Source of the DNA: Schistocerca nitens | Lineage: Eukaryota > Arthropoda > Insecta > Orthoptera > Acrididae | DNA length: 64,000 bases | Assembly: GCF_023898315.1 (NCBI RefSeq) | Contig: NC_064616.1 | Coordinates: 536,877,102-536,941,101 of the forward strand | Direction: 5' to 3' | Part shown: positions 58,130-64,000 of the stretch, piece after piece | Position numbering within the stretch: the first letter of the stretch is position 1 | Layout of the letters: each line of letters starts with the position of its first letter | Position numbers and translations under genes: made by a program | The notes under the pieces: generated by a model | What the model saw: only the letters and a program-made list of their open reading frames with translations | Databases searched by the model: none | What the model was told of the DNA's origin: nothing

Positions 58130-58765
58130 CTTTAAACGGTCCTTTATGCTTCAGGGCACTTTTAACATCGCCGTCAGAATACAGTTTCTTTAACACCCCT
58201 GACCTAGCTACTTTTTCATGATCGCTGTCTTCTTCTTTTTCAGTGAACGACGTGCAGCATTCATATCGTGCTTCAAAGTCACATCCAAGCCCAACTTAAT
58301 TTTGCCACACATGGTTTTATCAACTACAAATTTTACAATGCACTGTCCTATTCCAGTATCCTTTGCACGTACTGCCTTGGCTTTATCAGTTTAAATTCGA
58401 TCTGTGTCATGACATCCTGCTATGTATGTAACGTAGTGTTCCAAACACGCCTCGTCAAGGAGGTTAACCGCTTATCACCACTAGACGAACGTCTTTGAAG
58501 CTTTGCGCCAGGACCACAGTAATTATACCCAGGAATGTTCAATTCGACGGAAGTCTGCCGAGAATACCACCACGTCCAATAATGCATCTCCTATCACGCA
58601 TATTATGCTGCTGTGCCAGTTGTGCTCTGTGCACCCGATTACATATCAAATTGTCAGCGTCAATCCATCTGTTATGTGTAGCAGGAAAACCAAGCCCTTT
58701 AACTAGTGCTCTATTCCCCTTGACATCTTATAACACGATCTATGAGAAACATGTGTGGTTCTAAG
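58130..58765 (-). pseudogene. Phospholipase-A2-like domain relic (Maverick)
   Basis: On the minus strand GYNYCGPGAKLQRR (58,501-58,540) matches the calcium-loop region of the PLA2-like domain found in Maverick proteins. After a frameshift LDEACLEHY (58,441-58,469) matches the helix that should carry the catalytic His-Asp pair, here His-Tyr. The C-terminal part (KDTGIGQCIVKFV region) follows. The frame break and the lost Asp mean it is inactive. Confidence 0.68.
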
Positions 58766-58844
58766 CTTTTCTGCATTTACTCACTGTAAAAGCTATAAAC
58801 AGGCTTCATTACATGAACAGAAAGAAACTGATACATTTTTTACA

Positions 58845-59650
58845 CTATTTCCCGAATAACTGTTTCCTGTATGCACTAAATTTCGCATGTACTTCTCTCA
58901 AACTGATGTGTGGTTTCTTTATATTATTCTTTTGACACCATATCGATGCACTGTTCTTAATCATCTGCATTATCACTACATATATGGAGATAGTCCACAA
59001 TGTCATTGTAAACAGTTTGACACTTTCAACACAAGGCAGCCCACATTTCAGTCTATCCAGCACAAGTAATAGCACCATCTGTAAGCCGAGCAAGTTAGTA
59101 GCGGTGGCATATTGCAGATAAATGTATCGACCTCCAGGTTTCACCATGAGTAGCATACCATCGTACAGTGATGTTACAGATAGCGTCAGACTAGCACAGT
59201 AATTGTCCGGAGATGGAGAATACTCGGAGGTGACCTTTCGGCTGATGTAGTGTTCTGCACAACACAGTTCATACTATCCCATCTCCATAAACTACACATG
59301 GACACTTCTCGTTACGTTTTCAATCTCTAACACAACATGCCAGTCACTGTCAACTGCTGCATCTATACCAATATTTAGTCGCTATGAACCATTAGCTATT
59401 AAATTGTAAGTTGAAGTGAAAGGCAGTATAGCACTGGTAGGAATTAGCAGTTTCTCGTACACCAAGTCACTGTCCTTCAGTACCATTGGAATGTTCTGCG
59501 ATGATGCGTATGTAGGTGACCGGTAATGCCCCTCACCGTGTAGTGTAGAGGCCCCAGCATAGTTCTTCTGATAGTTGGGGACTTGCTGGGTGTCTAAATC
59601 AATAAGTGGGACAGATAATAAATAGCAACTCGTGGTCCTGCTCCAACATG
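58845..59650 (-). pseudogene. Unassigned Maverick-side ORF relic
   Basis: Minus-strand pieces include GMLLMVKPGGRYIYLQYATA (59,100-59,160), and upstream SQNIPMVLKDSDLVYEKLLI near 59,440-59,510, with an in-frame stop between. I do not know the protein. It precedes the PLA2-like relic on the same strand and is likely part of the same element. Confidence 0.45.
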
Positions 59651-59744
59651 CTGGTCAGGTTCGCCACAGAATCCTACAGAGCATCTACTGCTGATGGTGA
59701 TGACACGCCAGAGGCCTCTGAACAAAGAAGAAGGATCAATAAGC

Positions 59745-59957
59745 GCCCGCATCTCGTGGTCGTGCGGTAGCGTTCTCGCTTCCCACGCTCGGGTTCCCGG
59801 GTTCGATTCCCGGCGGGGTCAGGGATTTTCTCTGCCTCGTGATGGCTGGATGTTGTGTGCTGTCCTTAGGTTAGTTAGGTTTAAGTAGTTCTAGGGGACT
59901 TATGACCACAGCAGTTGAGTCCCATAGTGCTCAGAGCCATTTGAACCATTTTTTTTT
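59745..59957 (+). mobile_element. SINE with glycine-tRNA-like head
   Basis: The head GTGGTCGTGCGGTAGCG ... CTTCCCA ... GGGTTCGATTCCC resembles tRNA-Gly (anticodon TCC). The tail from TGTCCTTAGGTTAG to CTCAGAGCCATTTGAACC is the same as in the other SINEs here, followed by poly-T. A perfect target-site duplication GATCAATAAGC lies at 59,734-59,744 and 59,958-59,968. Confidence 0.93.
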
Positions 59958-60939
59958 GATCAATAAGCATCCACATATGACATGGCTGAGCCGTGCGTGG
60001 CTCGCGTTCTCGCCATCATCTATTTTACACCCTGTTTTTAACGTACTTCCCCCTCACTAAGTTAATTTAAATTATTACTGTTGTAAGTAGCCTGTTTAGG
60101 TTTTTATATTGGTAACGCCACGTAGCGCTCTGTATGAAAATCACTGGCTGTGCTGCGTGCAGTCTGTGGCTAGTTTGCATTGTTGTCTGCCATTGTAGTG
60201 TTGGGCAGTTGGCTTTGAACAGTGCGTAGCGTTGCGCAGTTGGAGGTGAGCCGCCAGTAGTGGTGGATGTGGGGAGAGAAATGGCGGAGTTTTGAAATTT
60301 GTAAGACTGGATGTCATGAACTGCTATGTATATTATGATTTTTCAACACTATTAAGGTAAATACATTGTTTGTTCTCTATTAAAATCTTTCATTTGCAAA
60401 CTATGCCTATCAGTAGTTAGTGCCTTCCGTAGTTTGAATCTTTTATTTAGCTGGCAGTAGTGGCGCTCGCTGTATTGCAGTAGTTCGAGTACCGAAGATT
60501 TTTGTGAGGTAAGTGATTTGTACATAACCTATAGTTAATGTTAGTCAGGGCCATTCTTTTGTACGGATTATTGATAGTCAGATTGTGTGTCAGTTTAAGG
60601 ACAGTCATGCATAATTGTTCAAAGGGGACGTTTCATATATCGACCTTTAGCCGAGGATACCTCACTGGAATCTTCTGATTTTTTTCTTGTAGTTTGTGTA
60701 ATTAGTGTAGCTATTGTTTATTGCTAGCGCGTAATCATAGAGAGAATCTCCTTTGTAGTTGTAGTTTACATTCCTGCACAGTAAAACAGTTGTGGCATGC
60801 ATGTAGATTTATACCAAGTATTTCGCAGCTGCACTTGCGATTAACTAGATATTATTTTCAATCCTATGTTAATGTGTTTTCTTATTTTGCTCTTCAAATT
60901 GTGCTTTTCTGTGTTATCGTGTGAAATATTGTGACAATA

Positions 60940-62052
60940 ATGGCGTGTGAAAAACGTAATACTAGGCTCCAAAGTAAACTGAGACATGACAGTGAAGACG
61001 AAAGCAGTGTGTAAGCGCCACCGTGTAATGAATTAACTAATGTTCAAAGTAGTAATTTGGTAACTGTGCATAGGGAAATGGAGCGGGCTGCAAATAATGG
61101 TGTAGGCAGTGAAACAATTAGTGAACAGGGAAGCATTATCGGTCAATCGGTCGGCAACAGCTTGCCTCAGGAATCCGAAATGACAGGACATAATATCGCA
61201 AATACTGTAGATTCGGGTTTTGGGTCCTCACCGTTTTCTCAAATAAGTCAAGACACATTTTCTGCTTGTCAAAATGTGAATGTTGCCGGTGCAAATTCAC
61301 TGCCAAAAAGCACTGAGGAACATGTTTCAGACACCAATGCATTGTTATTACAATTAATGCAACAAATGGGACAAAAGCTTCAAAAGTTAGACACAATGGA
61401 ACAAAATCAGAGACAAACACGGCAAAAGCTTCAAAAGTTAGACACAATGGAACAGAATCTTCAAAAGTTAGACACAATGGAACTAAATCTTCGGAAGTTA
61501 GACATCACACTTGAACAAGCACGTGAAGATTTAACTACTCAGTTACATAACATTGAATCGAAATGTCAAGAAGTCTGTAATGACGTAAAAAGACAAATTT
61601 GAGAGCATTTCCAACCTATTTTTTCACGTCATGAAAATGCATTACAGAATCACGAAGCAGCCATGAAAGAACTGCAAACTATTGTTCATGAAAATCACGA
61701 CACCTTGCAAACTCATATTGACTCAGTTGCATCTACCGATTCGGTTACGCAACTTGCAAAAACTCAGGAAAACTTAAAGGACACAGTAGACACGATTTCA
61801 ACACAAATGGACACTCTGAAACTTGGTTCAGAGAAACACACAGAGGAAATAATTTCACTAACGGATAAAGTAGCCGAACTTTCAGATCAGTTCACTAACT
61901 TATCTACAAAGGTAGATGATGATCTGAATGACACAAGACCTGTAGCCTTCACGGACACTGAAGAGTATGAACAAATTAGAAAATTCAAACAAAATCAAAA
62001 TCAAATCAATACACAGTACTTCCTTTATCACGGCAATAAGTGTAATAACTAA
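60940..62052 (+). pseudogene. Gag-like coiled-coil protein relic
   Basis: The ATG at 60,940 starts MACEKRNTRLQSKL, and the frame runs to a stop at 62,050 with two in-frame stops, TAA at about 61,012-61,014 and TGA at about 61,600-61,602. The middle holds tandem copies of a ten-residue unit like LQKLDTMEQN (61,378-61,500), and the second half (KTQENLKDTVDTISTQMDTL region) is rich in heptads, so a long coiled coil is expected. No zinc knuckle is seen. The stops make it a relic, though the frame is otherwise kept. Confidence 0.65.
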
Positions 62053-64000
62053 GATATCTGTCCGCAAAGCATTTCACTTTTGTTTATCATGAGGTAAGTA
62101 CATTGGCTTCTGCAGAACTTAGCTTTCGGAGGACAATAACTACGACACTTCCACAGAGAAGACGCACATTTAGCGCTACAGGACACGTATTTGAGTGAAT
62201 AATTTTGTACTTAAATCAATTATTTTTAAAGATATTTGAAGTACAATGATACAAAGGTTTTCCGTGATACATTTCATTCCATTGCTGTAATCTGTAACAC
62301 CTGAGGGTATAATTACATTAATCCTCAGGGGGGTACACGCTTACTTTGAGTACCATGTGTTTGGCAAGCACAAGGAGCCCTAGCTAACATGGTATTTGCT
62401 TATACAACTTTACACATTGGTACCATATTTCTCTAACACACAAATTACACCGCTATCTGATCATTTAACTGAGAGATAAACATCTTTTTTACTACATCAG
62501 TGACACATGTTTAAGCAATTACACAGTTGGGTAACTTCACACTTATGAAATTGTATTTCGTCTGTACTTTGTGAACTGTTCATATTTTTTCAGAACCATT
62601 GTGATACTATGAGAGCTCTGAATGATGTATTTGGTATGGGATCATGATTTTTAAAGTACATTTGAGGTAGATAACTTTATTGAAGGTCTTGAAATTATTG
62701 AAAGAAGCTGTGACGATTCTGAGATGTGATTGATCTGTTATGATGTTATTATTACGATGACTATGTGTATTATGCTGTTGAGGTAGGTTTATGAACAATA
62801 AACTGATGCTGTATGAGAAATTTGATTATGCTACATATTTATTATGATGAAATATTGAAGAAGTGTCGACGAATATGTATATGTGTAATAAGGTAAGGAA
62901 TAATGAGTAGTGGTTAGGGACTCTGGTTTGTGAAAAAGGTTGTTGGAAACCAAGAATTGTACTTTAAGAGTTATGAAATGTATGTCAATGCGTGAATGTA
63001 TTACAATGCCGACGAAAATTATTTGGACACTGTTATATCAATAGGATTTTGTTTCTACAGATTTGTAACGCAAATTCTTGACCTGTGAAATTTTTTATAT
63101 GAGACTGCCACTGTAGCAGAAACTGCTGTCATAAATATTTCAGTAAGAAAGGTAAGTGACCTTGACGTAATGCCTTTTGGGCGCCCAGCTGAGAGATAGT
63201 CATCTGACAAAAGAAAGCCGTTAGGTGGAGAGAGAAAAAAAAGGCCATTATTCTCGCTATTGAGGTTCCTTTGTAGAAAGCATCGCAAATATGATACGCT
63301 CATTACTTGAAAACATACGATTACTCGTACTTTGTGCTACTTACTGAAATGCTTATGAACTGATGGGAAATATTCGTACATCTGCACACCTGATTATGAC
63401 AAATGTCTTTCTACAAGAATTGAGAGAATTTCTACTAACTTATGAAACACGTCATGACTACTGAATGATATTTTTATGCTTTACTTTGTACATAGTTGCT
63501 TATTTTATTTGATATCTGGTTTCCAGCTGTGTTGCAACATTGGTTTTATAAAATAAAATTAAATGCATTTGCTAATGTGAACACTTTCTGCCAACAGATC
63601 TATTAAATAATAATTTTATGATCCACATTCTTCGAAAAAGGAGCACTTGGAATGGAAAGAGCTATAAGAAGGGATTAATAACAGTAACTGCATACATAAT
63701 TTTCTTTTCAACTACTTGGTAATTTTTTTGGTAGAGTAAGTTATCGTGATGCATCACTCTAGTGTTAAGATGTGACATAGGTATTAAACATGGCCATTTT
63801 TACTGTAATATTTTTTATGCTTGAGCTTTGTCATGTTTAGATATAAGTTATTGCATTTGCTGCTGCTGTTTGCCAGGCATAGTGCTACTAAATTTCACTT
63901 TGTATTACTCTGTTAAGCTAGTTTTACTGCTGATTTATTTTTCTTGTTGCTGCACATTGGCTCATATTAGTGATGAGGTTGCATTTGCTCTTCAAATTTA
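62053..64000 (+). other. Internal non-coding part of the gypsy-like element
   Basis: AT-rich sequence with no ORF above about 80 codons and no pol motif. A short C-rich patch CCTCAGGGGGGTACACG lies near 62,324. Nothing else recognised. Confidence 0.45.

Larger units (their letters stand above)
60079..64000 (+). mobile_element. Gypsy-like LTR retrotransposon, internally deleted, runs off window
   Basis: From TGTTGTAAGTAGCC at 60,079 there is a long untranslated or LTR-like leader, then a gag relic (60,940-62,052), then about 1.9 kb of sequence without any protease, reverse transcriptase or integrase. The repeat is of a type I associate with orthopteran genomes. The 3' end lies beyond the window, so a second LTR cannot be compared. 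Confidence 0.6.

Overview
This 64 kb window is eukaryotic DNA from a repeat-rich insect genome, most likely a grasshopper or locust (Schistocerca-like). The reasons are: several copies of tRNA-derived SINEs with the tail I associate with orthopterans; many Tc1/mariner, DUF4817-type and pogo-like DNA transposons; decayed LINEs; a gypsy-like retrotransposon; a decayed Maverick/Polinton; and genes with gt..ag introns and TATA/initiator promoters. There are no operons, ribosome binding sites, CRISPR arrays or rRNA. Nearly everything is mobile-element debris. The exception is a pair of related, intact, spliced genes that I do not recognise.

Main structure: a large inverted segmental duplication. 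The left arm (about 1,868-14,588) matches the reverse complement of the right arm (about 36,955-47,996) almost end to end, with about 22 kb between them. Each arm carries one copy of a three-exon gene. Copy A is on the minus strand (12,686-10,428) and copy B on the plus strand (38,829-41,101), arranged head to head. They encode secretory or type I membrane proteins of about 224 and 230 residues. Promoter, splice sites, frame and poly(A) signal are kept in both. My hand comparison finds far more protein-changing than silent differences between them. A second in-phase ORF in intron 2, also kept in both, could be an alternative last exon. Only the left arm has an intact-looking Tc1 transposon, two full SINEs and a 49-bp SINE stub. 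One older SINE is present in both arms with the same target-site duplication, so the duplication falls between these insertions.

Centre (14,589-36,950): first a mosaic third copy of part of the duplicated module (14,589-20,671), ending in a transposase relic. About 3.6 kb further on, a nearly identical 1.3 kb piece of it lies inverted inside a DUF4817-type transposon (23,673-26,506). Then come a Tc1-like relic, a LINE relic, a pogo-like element with a PHD-like finger, a 1.28 kb palindromic element, two more LINE relics, SINEs and another Tc1-like relic.

Right side (48,000-64,000): a LINE reverse transcriptase fragment; a second tRNA-derived repeat family; a doubtful two-exon gene; a strongly decayed Maverick/Polinton (about 50,720-59,650) with a DNA polymerase B relic on the plus strand and capsid-like, adenain-like protease and phospholipase-A2-like relics on the minus strand; a SINE with a glycine-tRNA-like head; and a gypsy-like retrotransposon with a gag relic broken by two in-frame stops and no visible pol, running off the window end.
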